Source of the DNA: an uncultured Pelagibacteraceae bacterium
Lineage (GTDB): Bacteria > Pseudomonadota > Alphaproteobacteria > Pelagibacterales > Pelagibacteraceae
Assembly: GCA_902589725.1 (NCBI GenBank)
Contig: CACITU010000001.1
Coordinates: 124,001-188,000, forward strand
Direction: 5' to 3'
Length of the DNA: 64,000 nt
A model generated the notes under the pieces. It was given only the letters and a program-made list of their open reading frames with translations, had not been told where the DNA came from and did not search any database. Shown piece after piece: positions 50,742-60,589 of this stretch (its first letter is position 1; the number at the start of each line of letters is the position of its first letter). A program made the translations under genes and the position numbers.

Positions 50742-53288
50742 TTATAAAGCACCACAGCAGTGCTTAAATTTTTTACCAGAACCACAATAACATGGCTCAT
50801 TTCTCCCTATTTTTTTATTTTTTGCAATTTCTTTAAATTTATCCTCTCTTTTACTTTCTTTATTTTGGTTGGTTTCAACTACGACTTTTAAATTCATAAG
50901 GATTGTTACGTAATCTAATTTTAATTTTTCTAAAAGATTTGAGAACAATTCAAATGCTTCCTTTTTGTATTCAACTAATGGATCTCTCTGACCATAGGAT
51001 CTTAATCCTATAACTTGTCTTAGTTGTTCCAAATATTGGATATGTGATTTCCAATTTAAATCAATTGACTGTAGAAAAATTCTTTTTTCAATTTCTTTTG
51101 CATGATCTTCGCCCAGAAGTTTAATCCTTTCATTTCTTGTCTCTTGAAATTTATTTGAAATTTTTTCTCTAAAATCATTATCTTTTGACTCTATTAAATT
51201 TTTAAACTCAGTTTCTTCAAAACTTTTTCCAACTATTTGCTTAGTTTTGTTATAAAATTCATTGCTTTTAGGATTTGATAAATTTGAAATTTTTAACTTT
51301 ATCAAATCATCAGATATTTCTTTTAAAAATTCATCTGAATAGTCAAATATATTTTCACTATTCATTGCATTTTTTCTTTGTGAAAATATAACGTGCCTTT
51401 GATCATTAAGCACATTATCAAATTTGATAAGTGTTTTTCTTATGTCAAAATTTCTAGCTTCTACTTTTTGCTGAGCCCTCTCTAATGCTTTATTAATCCA
51501 TGGATGATCGATACTTTCACCGTCTTTGAGACCAAGTTTCTCAAGCATACTATTCATAGACTCTGATCCAAAGATTCTCATTAGATCATCCTCTAAACTA
51601 ACATAAAATATGGAACTTCCTTCATCTCCCTGTCTTCCAGATCTTCCTCTTGCTTGGTTATCCACTCTTCTAGACTCCATTCTTTCTGTGCCAATTACAA
51701 ACAAACCACCTAAGGATTTAATTTTATCTTTATTTATTTTAAGTTGGTCATATGGAATTGAGTCTTTCTTTCCACCAAGTTGAATATCAACACCTCTTCC
51801 TGAAATACTTGTAGTAATAATTAATGAATTTTCTTTACCTGCATTTGCAATTATCTCAGCCTCATTTTCGTGATTTTTTGCATTTAGTACAACGTGTTTA
51901 ATATTTTTTTGATTTAATAAATTTGAATAAACTTCAGATTTATTAACGCTTGATGTAAACACTAAAATGGGTTGACCTAATTTATTTCTTTCAATTATTT
52001 TTTCTATAATTGCATCATTTTTTTCTTTTTCTGTTCTAAAAATTAAATCATTAAAATCTTTTCTTATCATTTCTTTATTTGTTGGAATAACAACAACAGG
52101 AAGATTATAAATTTCAAAAAACTCTTCTGATTCTGTTGCAGCTGTACCAGTACAACCTGAGATTTTTTTATAAAGCTTAAAATAATTTTGATATGTTATT
52201 GAAGCTAAGGTTTGATTTTCAGCCTGTACTTGAATTTTTTCTTTAGCCTCTAATGCTTGATGTAAACCATCCCCAAACCGTCTGCCTTCTAAAATTCTCC
52301 CGGTAAGTTCGTCAATAATTTTAAGACTTCCATCTTTAACAATATAATCTCTTCCTTTTTCAAATAAATGATTTGCTCTTAAAGCTTGGTTAACATGGTG
52401 AACCAAATGTAAATTTTCTGGATCATAAAAATTATTATTTTTTAAAATACCAGCGTTAGAAAAATGCTTTTCAACATTATTAATTCCCTCATTAGTTAAT
52501 AAAATACTCTTATCTTTTTCGTCTATTTCAAAGTCTTTATTATTTAAGATTCTAATTAGCTTATCGATTGCTATATACTGAGCGGTTTTATCTTCTGCTT
52601 CTCCAGAAATTACCAAAGGTGTTCTCGCCTCATCAATCAAACATGAATCTATTTCATCAACTATTGAAAAATTGTGGTCTCTTTGAACCATCTGTTCATC
52701 AGAAAATTTCATATTATCTCTTAAATAATCAAAGCCTAATTCACTGTTAGTTGCATAAGTGATATCACAATTATAGTTTTTCTTACGCTCAGGATCATCT
52801 TGATAGTTATTAATAAATCCTGATGAGAGACCTAGAAAATTATAAATTTGTCCCATTTCAACCGAGTCTCTTTTTGCAAGATAATCATTTACAGTAACTA
52901 TGTGGACACCCTTACCGCTCAATGCATTCAAATAAGCAGCAAGTGTTATGGTTAGCGTTTTTCCTTCCCCAGTTCTCATTTCAGCAATTTTGCCCTGATG
53001 TAAAGCTACACCGCCGACCAATTGAACATCAAAGTGTCTTTCATTTCTAGTTCTTTTAGCAGCCTCTCTGACTAACGCAAAAGCTTCAGGGAGTAACTCG
53101 TCTAAAGATTTTCCATCTTTTACCAGAATTTTTAATTCATTTGTTTTTTTTGGAAAGTCTGTGTCTTTTAAATTTTTAAAATCTTCCTCTTTTAAGTTTA
53201 TTTTTTCGACAATTTTACCAATTTTATCTAGCTCTTTTTGGTTACTAGATTTTATAAATTTTGTGATTAAATTTAATGGGTTCAACAT
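50742..53288 (-). CDS. secA: Preprotein translocase ATPase SecA
   Basis: Motor that pushes proteins through SecYEG. The 848-residue protein shows Walker A MRTGEGKTLT near 102, YATNSELGFDYLRDNM near 173, DEIDSCLIDEARTPL as Walker B region near 207, TGTAATE, TSISGRGVDIQLGG near 495 and RGRSGRQGDEGSS near 546. The C-terminal linker ends in the zinc-binding tail RNEPCYCGSGKKFKHCCG that contacts SecB. The size is slightly below the ~900 of E. coli. Confidence 0.97.
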   Translation of the reverse strand: MLNPLNLITKFIKSSNQKELDKIGKIVEKINLKEEDFKNLKDTDFPKKTNELKILVKDGKSLDELLPEAFALVREAAKRTRNERHFDVQLVGGVALHQGKIAEMRTGEGKTLTITLAAYLNALSGKGVHIVTVNDYLAKRDSVEMGQIYNFLGLSSGFINNYQDDPERKKNYNCDITYATNSELGFDYLRDNMKFSDEQMVQRDHNFSIVDEIDSCLIDEARTPLVISGEAEDKTAQYIAIDKLIRILNNKDFEIDEKDKSILLTNEGINNVEKHFSNAGILKNNNFYDPENLHLVHHVNQALRANHLFEKGRDYIVKDGSLKIIDELTGRILEGRRFGDGLHQALEAKEKIQVQAENQTLASITYQNYFKLYKKISGCTGTAATESEEFFEIYNLPVVVIPTNKEMIRKDFNDLIFRTEKEKNDAIIEKIIERNKLGQPILVFTSSVNKSEVYSNLLNQKNIKHVVLNAKNHENEAEIIANAGKENSLIITTSISGRGVDIQLGGKKDSIPYDQLKINKDKIKSLGGLFVIGTERMESRRVDNQARGRSGRQGDEGSSIFYVSLEDDLMRIFGSESMNSMLEKLGLKDGESIDHPWINKALERAQQKVEARNFDIRKTLIKFDNVLNDQRHVIFSQRKNAMNSENIFDYSDEFLKEISDDLIKLKISNLSNPKSNEFYNKTKQIVGKSFEETEFKNLIESKDNDFREKISNKFQETRNERIKLLGEDHAKEIEKRIFLQSIDLNWKSHIQYLEQLRQVIGLRSYGQRDPLVEYKKEAFELFSNLLEKLKLDYVTILMNLKVVVETNQNKESKREDKFKEIAKNKKIGRNEPCYCGSGKKFKHCCGAL

Positions 53289-53353
53289 GACTATTTGATT
53301 TATTCTTTAATTATATTGTTTAATATATGTATTAAATAAATAATTTAAACAAA

Positions 53354-54655
53354 ATGGGAATTAATTTAACAAATTTCTTATCATCTCAATCAAAAAATAC
53401 TAAAATGATTGATTTTCAAGACCTTGATCATTTGGATGGTCTTTCAATTTCAGTTGTTTCTGCAAATTTATATAAAGATATCAGAGATGATTTAACAATG
53501 TTCTATTTTAGAGAAGGTGCTAACTATGCTTCTGTTTATACCCAGTCAAAAATAGTATCTGAAAACATAAAATGGAATATTAAACAAAGACCAAAAAAAA
53601 TATACTCTCTTATTGTAAATACAAGAAATGCTAATGCTTTTACTGGAAAGCACGGTTATGAAAGTTTAAAAAAAATAGCAGATTTGACTGCAAAACAATT
53701 AAACAAAAAACAAGAAGAGGACGAGGATAATCCTAAAAAAATTTCTTATAAAAATATAATTTTTGGTTGCACTGGTACAATTGGAGAACTATTTCCATTT
53801 GAAAAAATATTAAACAATATTCCAAATTTGATAAATAAAATTCGTTATACTCAAAATAAATTTATTTGGATGAAGGCAGCGCTTGCAATTATGACTACAG
53901 ATACGAAGCCAAAATTAGCCATGGAGGAATGTTATATTGGAAGTGAAAAAGTAAAAATATACGGAATTGCTAAAGGGTCAGGAATGATACATCCAAATAT
54001 GGCCACAACACTCGCATATTTATTTACCGATGCAACTTTATCAAATGACATTTTAGGAAAATTATTAAAAAAAAATATAGCAAATACATTTAACGCAATT
54101 TCTTGTGATGGTGACACAAGCACTAATGATATGGCTACAATTTTTGCAACAAATATAATTAAAAATTCTCATGTGAAAAGTATTAACGAAAATAAAATTA
54201 AAAATTTTGATAAAGCTTTAAATAACGTTCTTTTGAATTTAGCAAAAAGAGTTGTGTCAGATGGAGAAGGAGCATCTAAATTTATAACAATAAATGTAGG
54301 TAAGTGTAAAAATGAAATAGAGGCAAAAAAAATTGCTTTTTCAGTTGCAAATTCCCCTTTAGTTAAAACCGCAGTAGCAGGAGAAGATCCAAATTGGGGA
54401 CGAATTATTATGGCAGTTGGTAAAGCTGGACCTAAAATTAATATGAAGAAATTATTAATTAGGTTCGGAAATATAACAATTGTAGAAGGAGGAAAATTAA
54501 ATCAAAATTATGATGAAAGACTAGCAGCAAATTATATGAAAGGTGAAAATATAGAAATTAATATTGAAACTTTTACAGGCAAGAAAAATTTTACAGCTTA
54601 TACTATGGATCTGACGAAAAAATATATTGAAATTAATGCAGATTATAGAAGTTAA
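53354..54655 (+). CDS. argJ: Bifunctional ornithine acetyltransferase / N-acetylglutamate synthase
   Basis: Recycles the acetyl group in arginine synthesis. The 433-residue proenzyme has the self-cleavage site KGSGMIHPNMATTLAYLF near residue 205, where cleavage before Thr makes two subunits. Other marks are CTGTIGELFP near 139, SCDGDTSTNDMATIFA near 249 and AVAGEDPNWGRIIMAVGKAG near 338. Together with argB, argD and argF here it covers four arginine steps in separate transcripts. Confidence 0.94.
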   Translation: MGINLTNFLSSQSKNTKMIDFQDLDHLDGLSISVVSANLYKDIRDDLTMFYFREGANYASVYTQSKIVSENIKWNIKQRPKKIYSLIVNTRNANAFTGKHGYESLKKIADLTAKQLNKKQEEDEDNPKKISYKNIIFGCTGTIGELFPFEKILNNIPNLINKIRYTQNKFIWMKAALAIMTTDTKPKLAMEECYIGSEKVKIYGIAKGSGMIHPNMATTLAYLFTDATLSNDILGKLLKKNIANTFNAISCDGDTSTNDMATIFATNIIKNSHVKSINENKIKNFDKALNNVLLNLAKRVVSDGEGASKFITINVGKCKNEIEAKKIAFSVANSPLVKTAVAGEDPNWGRIIMAVGKAGPKINMKKLLIRFGNITIVEGGKLNQNYDERLAANYMKGENIEINIETFTGKKNFTAYTMDLTKKYIEINADYRS

Positions 54656-54693
54656 CTTATTGAAAAATTTAATTATGTTATTAAGTAATAATT

Positions 54694-55122
54694 ATGATTA
54701 AATATAAACTCTTTTGCAAAAGCTGTGAGGCAAAATTTGATAGTTGGTTTGCATCTTCGAATGAATATGAAAGATTAAATAAGAAAAAACTTTTGACTTG
54801 TCATAAGTGCAATTCTGTGAAAGTAGAAAAAACAATCATGTCTCCACAGTTAATAAATAGTAAGTCAAAAATAGATGAAAACCTAAATTTAAAAAAATAT
54901 AATAAAGTTAAAAAAACTATTTTGGGTTATCAAAGATTTATTAAAGAGAATTTCAAGTATGTTGGCGATAATTTTGCTTATGAAGCAAGATCAATCCATT
55001 ATAATGATAAAAAAAAATCTAAGGGTATTTATGGAACAGCATCACAGGAAGATCTAAAAGAACTAAAAGAGGAAGGGATAGATACTCAAATGTTTCCTTG
55101 GATAGACGAAAATCAAAATTAG
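54694..55122 (+). CDS. DUF1178 family zinc-ribbon-like protein
   Basis: The 142-residue protein has two Cys pairs in the first 40 residues (FCKSCEAKFD and LTCHKCNSVKVEKTIMSP), as in a zinc ribbon. The C-terminal part GDNFAYEARSIHYNDKKKS and KGIYGTASQEDLKELKEEGI matches DUF1178, an alphaproteobacterial and betaproteobacterial family of unknown function. The stop overlaps the stop of convergent ubiG by 4 nt. No enzyme motif is visible. Confidence 0.88.
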   Translation: MIKYKLFCKSCEAKFDSWFASSNEYERLNKKKLLTCHKCNSVKVEKTIMSPQLINSKSKIDENLNLKKYNKVKKTILGYQRFIKENFKYVGDNFAYEARSIHYNDKKKSKGIYGTASQEDLKELKEEGIDTQMFPWIDENQN

Positions 55123-55841
55123 TTTTTAGTAAACTTTCCTATATAATTTACAGACAAATCTGTGGATAAACTCCATTCATTCTTTATAACACTAAAATAC
55201 ATACCATCTAATTTATTAAGAGACATATTATATTTCATAAGAATTTTTTTTAGCTCTTCGGGTTTAACAAATTTTTCCCAATCATGAGTGCCTATTGGAA
55301 GCCATCTTAAAACATACTCTGCACCAACGATTGCAAAAATATAAGATTTTAAAGTCTTATTTATTGTTGCTATAAACATTAGTCCATTTTTTTTTAGGTG
55401 TTTTGAGCAAGACTCTAGAAAAAAATTTATATCTTCTACATGTTCTACAATTTCCATATTTAAAATGACATCAAATTTTTTTTTAATCTTTAGTTTCTCA
55501 GGAGATGAACATAAATAATTAATTTTTAGTTTATTTTTTTTTGAATGCAATTTAGCAATTTTAATATTTTTATCTGAAGCATCAATTCCGGTAACATTTG
55601 CTCCTATCCTTGCCATTGGCTCAGAAAGTAATCCACCACCACAACCAATATCTAGAATATTTATTCCTGATAAAGGTTTACTTTGATTTTTTAATTTAAA
55701 ATTACTTATTATATTTTCTTTAATATATTTTATTCTGATAGGGTTAAATTTATGAAGTGGTTTGAATTTCCCTTCTGGATTCCACCATTCATCAGCAATT
55801 TTTGAAAATTTTTCTATTTCTTTTTTATTTATACTGGTCAT
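55119..55841 (-). CDS. ubiG: Ubiquinone biosynthesis O-methyltransferase UbiG
   Basis: Methylates the two hydroxyls of ubiquinone intermediates with SAM. The 240-residue protein has the start KFSKIADEWWNPEGKFKPLH typical of UbiG, SAM motif I ILDIGCGGGLLSEPMARIG near 60, VTGIDASDKNI and later GTHDWEKFVKPEELK. I chose the ATG at 55841; a start 24 nt earlier adds residues unlike the family. UbiG is the family known for the C-terminal GTHDW motif. Confidence 0.94.
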   Translation of the reverse strand: MTSINKKEIEKFSKIADEWWNPEGKFKPLHKFNPIRIKYIKENIISNFKLKNQSKPLSGINILDIGCGGGLLSEPMARIGANVTGIDASDKNIKIAKLHSKKNKLKINYLCSSPEKLKIKKKFDVILNMEIVEHVEDINFFLESCSKHLKKNGLMFIATINKTLKSYIFAIVGAEYVLRWLPIGTHDWEKFVKPEELKKILMKYNMSLNKLDGMYFSVIKNEWSLSTDLSVNYIGKFTKN

Positions 55842-55915
55842 TGAGATAAATAGTTGACATAACAATTAAGATGTATTTTATCAATTATTAATTAAATAAT
55901 AATAATTAAACTAGC

Positions 55916-57127
55916 ATGAAAACAATTGTATTAAAATTTGGTGGAACCTCTGTAGGAAGCATTGATAGAATTAAAAAGGTATGTAAAATAATCGCTTTTT
56001 ACAAAAAGAAAAAAAATAGAGTTATAGTTGTCTCATCAGCAATGAGTGGTGTGACAAATGAATTGGTTAATAAATCTAAATTAATTAGCACCACATTTGA
56101 TAGAGCTGAATATGATGCACTAGTTTCAACTGGGGAACAAGTATCGTGCGCGCTAATTGCTGGAAGATTAAAGCACATTGGGTTTAAATCAAGATCTTGG
56201 ACATCTTGGCAACTACCTATTTTAACAGATGGCCCGCATTCAAGTGCTAGAATAAGTTCAGTAATTACTAAAGCACTACTTAGTTATATTAAATCAGGTG
56301 GTATACCTGTAATCACAGGTTTTCAGGGTGTTAGTAAAAATTTAAGAATTACTACTATTGGAAGAAGTGGATCTGATGCAACAGCAATTATGATTGCAAA
56401 ATTTATCAAAGCTGATGAGTGTATAATTTATACTGATGTAGATGGAGTTTATACTACAGATCCAAGGGAATATAAAAAAGCAAAAAAAATTAAAAAAATT
56501 TCTTATGATGAAATGTTAGAAATGGCATCCCTTGGTTCCAAAGTAATGCAACCTACATCTGTTCAAGATGCAAAATTAAATAGTATTAATATCAAAGTTA
56601 AATCTTCTTTCGTTTCAAAATCAGGAACTTTAATAACAAGATTTAAAAAGACATTTAGTAACCAAATTATTACAGGAATATCTTCAACAAAAAATGATGC
56701 CAAAATAACAATTGTTGGTGTGAAAGATAGACCAGGGGTCGCTGCTTCAATTTTTAAACCTTTATCGAATAATCTTGTAAATGTAGACATGGTGGTTCAA
56801 AACATTTCTTTAGATGGAAAAGAGACTGACCTCACATTTACAATTAAATCTGAAGATTTAAAAAAAACAGAAAAATTAATCAAACAAAATAAAAAAATAT
56901 CTTTCAAAAAATTATCATTTGATAAAGATGTTTCAAAAATTTCTATTATAGGTGTTGGCATGGTTACTACTCCAGGAATAACATATAGAATGTTTCAGGC
57001 TCTTGCTTCAAGAAAAATTAATATTTTAGTTATTTCAACTTCAGAGATAAAAATTTCAGTTCTAGTTTCTGCTAAGCATGCTAAAAGAGCTATAGTTGCT
57101 TTACATAAAGAATTTAAATTAGACTAA
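55916..57127 (+). CDS. lysC: Aspartokinase
   Basis: First step toward lysine, threonine and methionine. The 403-residue enzyme starts [18 protein letters not shown], has [13 protein letters not shown] near 42, [16 protein letters not shown] near 143 and [17 protein letters not shown] near 168. Two ACT domains follow (about 265-400; [19 protein letters not shown] and [19 protein letters not shown]), so lysine or threonine feedback is likely. It heads the lysC-ispG-prfA-prmC run. Confidence 0.94.
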   Translation: MKTIVLKFGGTSVGSIDRIKKVCKIIAFYKKKKNRVIVVSSAMSGVTNELVNKSKLISTTFDRAEYDALVSTGEQVSCALIAGRLKHIGFKSRSWTSWQLPILTDGPHSSARISSVITKALLSYIKSGGIPVITGFQGVSKNLRITTIGRSGSDATAIMIAKFIKADECIIYTDVDGVYTTDPREYKKAKKIKKISYDEMLEMASLGSKVMQPTSVQDAKLNSINIKVKSSFVSKSGTLITRFKKTFSNQIITGISSTKNDAKITIVGVKDRPGVAASIFKPLSNNLVNVDMVVQNISLDGKETDLTFTIKSEDLKKTEKLIKQNKKISFKKLSFDKDVSKISIIGVGMVTTPGITYRMFQALASRKINILVISTSEIKISVLVSAKHAKRAIVALHKEFKLD

Positions 57128-57132
57128 TTAAA

Positions 57133-58227
57133 ATGAGCTTAAGACCTTTTAGAGATATTAAAAGAAGAAAAACAAAAGTAATCAATGTTGGAAAAGTAAA
57201 GATTGGTGGTAATAACCCTATTTCTGTTCAATCAATGACTAACACTCTAACTACAGATGTTAAAGCAACAATTAAACAAATAAATGATATAACAGACGAG
57301 GGAGCAGATATTGTAAGAGTTTCATGTCCTGATCAAAGTTCAACATTAGCACTTAAACAAATTATAAAACATGTTTCAATACCAGTGGTTGCAGATATTC
57401 ATTTTCATTATAAGAGAGCGATCGAGGCAGCAGAAAATGGAGCTAGTTGTTTAAGAATTAATCCAGGTAATATTGGTGATGCACCAAAGATTCATGAAGT
57501 ATTAAAGGCTGCGAAAAATAACAATTGTTCAATTAGGATTGGAGTTAACGCAGGTTCATTAGAAAAAGATATTTTAGAAAAATTTAAAGAACCATGCCCA
57601 GAGGCTTTAGTAGAAAGTGCTCAAAGAAATATAAAAATTTTAGAGGATAAAGATTTTTTTAATTTTAAAATTAGTGTTAAGTCATCAGATGTATTTCTAT
57701 CTATTGCAGCATACAGGCAGCTATCAAAAGTTACTGATTATCCTTTACACCTTGGAATTACCGAGGCAGGAAGTTTTGTTTCTGGTAGTATAAAATCATC
57801 TATTGGTCTTGGAACTTTGTTGATGGAAGGAATTGGGGATACAATAAGAATCTCCTTATCTGATAATCCAACTCAGGAAGTAAAAATAGGTAACGAAATA
57901 TTAAAATCATTAAATTTAAGAAATAGGGGCGTTAAGATAATATCTTGTCCATCATGCGCAAGACAAGCATTTCATGTTATTGATACAGTTAAAATTCTGG
58001 AGGAAAAATTAGCTCATATTAAAACACCTATAACACTGTCTATTATTGGTTGTGTAGTTAATGGACCAGGAGAAGCTGCAATGACAGATATTGGGATTAC
58101 AGGAGGGGGCAAAGGCAAAAATATGCTTTATTTATCAGGTGTTCAAAATGAAAAAGTTTTGACTGAGGATATAATTGAAAAGGTCGTTTTTGAAGTTGAG
58201 AAAAAAGCATCTGAACTAGAGAAATAA
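57133..58227 (+). CDS. ispG: 4-hydroxy-3-methylbut-2-enyl-diphosphate synthase IspG
   Basis: Iron-sulfur enzyme of the MEP isoprenoid pathway. The 364-residue protein shows [19 protein letters not shown] near 33, [10 protein letters not shown] near 88, NPGNIGD near 109 and the 4Fe-4S ligands in [13 protein letters not shown] near 272 and [20 protein letters not shown] near 302. The length and cysteine spacing match the bacterial short form. It follows lysC by 5 nt. Confidence 0.95.
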   Translation: MSLRPFRDIKRRKTKVINVGKVKIGGNNPISVQSMTNTLTTDVKATIKQINDITDEGADIVRVSCPDQSSTLALKQIIKHVSIPVVADIHFHYKRAIEAAENGASCLRINPGNIGDAPKIHEVLKAAKNNNCSIRIGVNAGSLEKDILEKFKEPCPEALVESAQRNIKILEDKDFFNFKISVKSSDVFLSIAAYRQLSKVTDYPLHLGITEAGSFVSGSIKSSIGLGTLLMEGIGDTIRISLSDNPTQEVKIGNEILKSLNLRNRGVKIISCPSCARQAFHVIDTVKILEEKLAHIKTPITLSIIGCVVNGPGEAAMTDIGITGGGKGKNMLYLSGVQNEKVLTEDIIEKVVFEVEKKASELEK

Positions 58228-58229
58228 TT

Positions 58230-59303
58230 ATGATACCCCTAAAAACGATTGAAGAGATAATAATTAAACATTCGTCTTTAGAAAAAGATCTATCTTCAGG
58301 TGAGCTAGATAAAAAATTATTTGCCGAAAAATCAAAAGAGTATTCTGACGTAAATGAAATAGTTGAAAATGCAAAAGATTATATTTCTTTTCAAGGTGAA
58401 AAAGAAGAATTAGAGAAAATATTGAATGATAGCTCTGGAGATGAAGAGTTAAAAAAAATGGCAGAATTAGAATTAGTTGAATTACAAAATAAACATGAAG
58501 CTAATGAAAAAAAATTAAAGTTATTTTTATTACCTAAGGATGAGGCGGATAAAAAAAATGCAATTATTGAGATTAGAGCAGGAACAGGTGGATTAGAGGC
58601 AAGTTTGTTTGCATCAGATTTATTTAAGATGTATGAAAAGGTTAGTCACAAAAAAAAATGGTCTTTGGAGTTAATTTCTATTTCAAAAAGTGATGCTGGA
58701 GGATTGAAGGAGGTGATAGCTTCAATTAAAGGTAACAATATTTATTCAACTTTAAAATATGAGAGTGGTGTTCATAGAGTTCAGAGAGTTCCAGATACTG
58801 AGACTCAGGGAAGGGTTCATACTTCAGCAGCAACAGTAGCTGTATTACCAGAAGCTGAGGAGGTAGATTTAAAGATAAACGATTCTGACTTAAGAATCGA
58901 TGTATTTAGAGCTGGAGGACCAGGAGGACAATCAGTTAATACAACTGATAGTGCAGTTAGAATTACTCATATTCCAACGGGTATATCTGTTTCTCAGCAG
59001 GACGAAAAATCTCAACATAAAAATAAAGCAAAAGGGATGAAAATTTTAAGAGCTAGACTTTACGAATTGGAGCGCTCTAGAATTGACCAAGAAAGATCTC
59101 AAGATCGTAAAACAAAGATTGGCAAAGGAGATAGATCTGAAAGGATAAGAACCTATAATTTTCCACAAGGAAGAGTGACAGATCATAGAATTAATTTAAC
59201 ACTGCACAAATTAGATGAATTTTTAGAGGGAGAGGCATTCGACGAAGTGATAGAGTCTTTAACCTTACAAGCTCAGGAAGAAAGTTTAAGTAACTTAAAA
59301 TAG
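58230..59303 (+). CDS. prfA: Peptide chain release factor 1
   Basis: Reads UAG and UAA stop codons and triggers release. The 357 residues have an acidic N-terminal helical domain, then the GGQ loop [19 protein letters not shown] near 228. The codon-recognition region before it ([20 protein letters not shown]) has the RF1 form, and [20 protein letters not shown] follows. The tail [10 protein letters not shown]-like [20 protein letters not shown] is standard. The neighbouring prmC methylates the GGQ glutamine. Confidence 0.96.
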   Translation: MIPLKTIEEIIIKHSSLEKDLSSGELDKKLFAEKSKEYSDVNEIVENAKDYISFQGEKEELEKILNDSSGDEELKKMAELELVELQNKHEANEKKLKLFLLPKDEADKKNAIIEIRAGTGGLEASLFASDLFKMYEKVSHKKKWSLELISISKSDAGGLKEVIASIKGNNIYSTLKYESGVHRVQRVPDTETQGRVHTSAATVAVLPEAEEVDLKINDSDLRIDVFRAGGPGGQSVNTTDSAVRITHIPTGISVSQQDEKSQHKNKAKGMKILRARLYELERSRIDQERSQDRKTKIGKGDRSERIRTYNFPQGRVTDHRINLTLHKLDEFLEGEAFDEVIESLTLQAQEESLSNLK

Positions 59304-60146
59304 ATGAATATAGAATCAGCAATAAACGCAGGAGCTAAAATTTTGAAGGATAAATATATTCGTACAGCAAATTTAGACTCTGAAATACTAATGTCTAAAG
59401 CAATTAATAAAAATAGAGAGTTTATCTTATTAAATTTAAAAAAAAATATTAACAAACAGGAACTTTTTTATTTTCAAACATTAATAAAAAAAAGATCTTT
59501 AAGAAAACCAATTGCTTACTTAACAAATAAAAAGTTTTTTTGGGACTCGGAATTTTTTGTAACAAAAGACACTTTAATTCCTAGACCAGAAACTGAGTTG
59601 ATTGTCCAAAACACTTTAAATTTAACTAAGTATAAAAATAATTTAAACATTCTAGATATTGGAATTGGATCTGGTTGTATATTATTATCTATTTTAAAAG
59701 AGAGAAAGAATTTCTATGGTACAGGTATAGATATTAGTAAAAATTGCTTAAATATAAGTAAATTTAATGCAATTAATATTGGTGTAAGCAACAGGTTGAA
59801 ACTTTTTAAATCAAATGTTGACAAATTCAATTTTGGCAAATATGATTTAATAGTATCTAATCCTCCATATATTAATAAAAATAATATTAAATATTTGGAA
59901 AGAGATATTGTTGGGTTTGAGCCCAAACAAGCTTTAAATGGTGGGTTAGATGGTTTATCAGAAATCAGTAAAGTAATAACAAAATCATCTGAACTGATTA
60001 AAAAAAGTGGTAAATTTATTTTAGAGATCGGTTTTGATCAAAAAGATAGAGTTGTAAAATTGCTAAAAAAAGAGGGTTTTTATATTAATAGAATACAAAA
60101 AGATCTTTCAAAAATTGATCGCTGTATAATTTGTACAAAAATATAA
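59304..60146 (+). CDS. prmC: Release factor glutamine methyltransferase PrmC
   Basis: Methylates the glutamine of the GGQ motif in release factors. The 280-residue protein has KTLIPRPETELIV-type DTLIPRPETELIV near 91, SAM motif I LDIGIGSGCILLSIL near 115 and the catalytic VSNPPYINK near 187. Directly after prfA with no spacing, the usual pairing. The N-terminal helical domain (1-80) is present and complete. Confidence 0.95.
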   Translation: MNIESAINAGAKILKDKYIRTANLDSEILMSKAINKNREFILLNLKKNINKQELFYFQTLIKKRSLRKPIAYLTNKKFFWDSEFFVTKDTLIPRPETELIVQNTLNLTKYKNNLNILDIGIGSGCILLSILKERKNFYGTGIDISKNCLNISKFNAINIGVSNRLKLFKSNVDKFNFGKYDLIVSNPPYINKNNIKYLERDIVGFEPKQALNGGLDGLSEISKVITKSSELIKKSGKFILEIGFDQKDRVVKLLKKEGFYINRIQKDLSKIDRCIICTKI

Positions 60147-60157
60147 TCAATTAAATT

Positions 60158-60589
60158 ATGGTTACATTTAGAAATAATAATAGGAGAGGTAATTTTAGAA
60201 GAAACGATCGTAGTTTCAAATCTAATAGTGATAGACAAAAATTTGTATCTAATTTTTCAAATAATGAGAATTTTAAAAGAAAGTCACCAGGTAGAAATAA
60301 TCATAATGCTCCTAAACTAATTGAAAAATATAATGATTTAGCAAGAGAGGCTTTGTCTAACGGGGATAAAATTCTTTCAGAAAATTATTTACAACACGCA
60401 GATCACTTTACAAGAATTTTAAATGAGAGAGAAAGCTATAAAAGAGAAAGGTTATCAGACAGCAATGATAGCCTGGTTGAGGAAACAACAGAAAATTCAG
60501 AAAATGTTTCTAAAGGCGAGTCTCTAAAAAGTTTAAAGGATGGGTCTGAGATTAAGAAAATTGCAAAATCACAAGCAGATATAAATTAA
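60158..60589 (+). CDS. DUF4167 family protein
   Basis: The 143-residue protein starts with an Arg/Asn-rich low-complexity region (residues 4-48) that could bind RNA. It continues with KYNDLAREALSNGDKILSEN and YLQHADHFTRILNER (about 58-94), the conserved DUF4167 core of alphaproteobacteria, usually found next to prmC as here. The tail is acidic. The function is not known. The stop overlaps the convergent M23 peptidase stop by 4 nt. Confidence 0.88.
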   Translation: MVTFRNNNRRGNFRRNDRSFKSNSDRQKFVSNFSNNENFKRKSPGRNNHNAPKLIEKYNDLAREALSNGDKILSENYLQHADHFTRILNERESYKRERLSDSNDSLVEETTENSENVSKGESLKSLKDGSEIKKIAKSQADIN

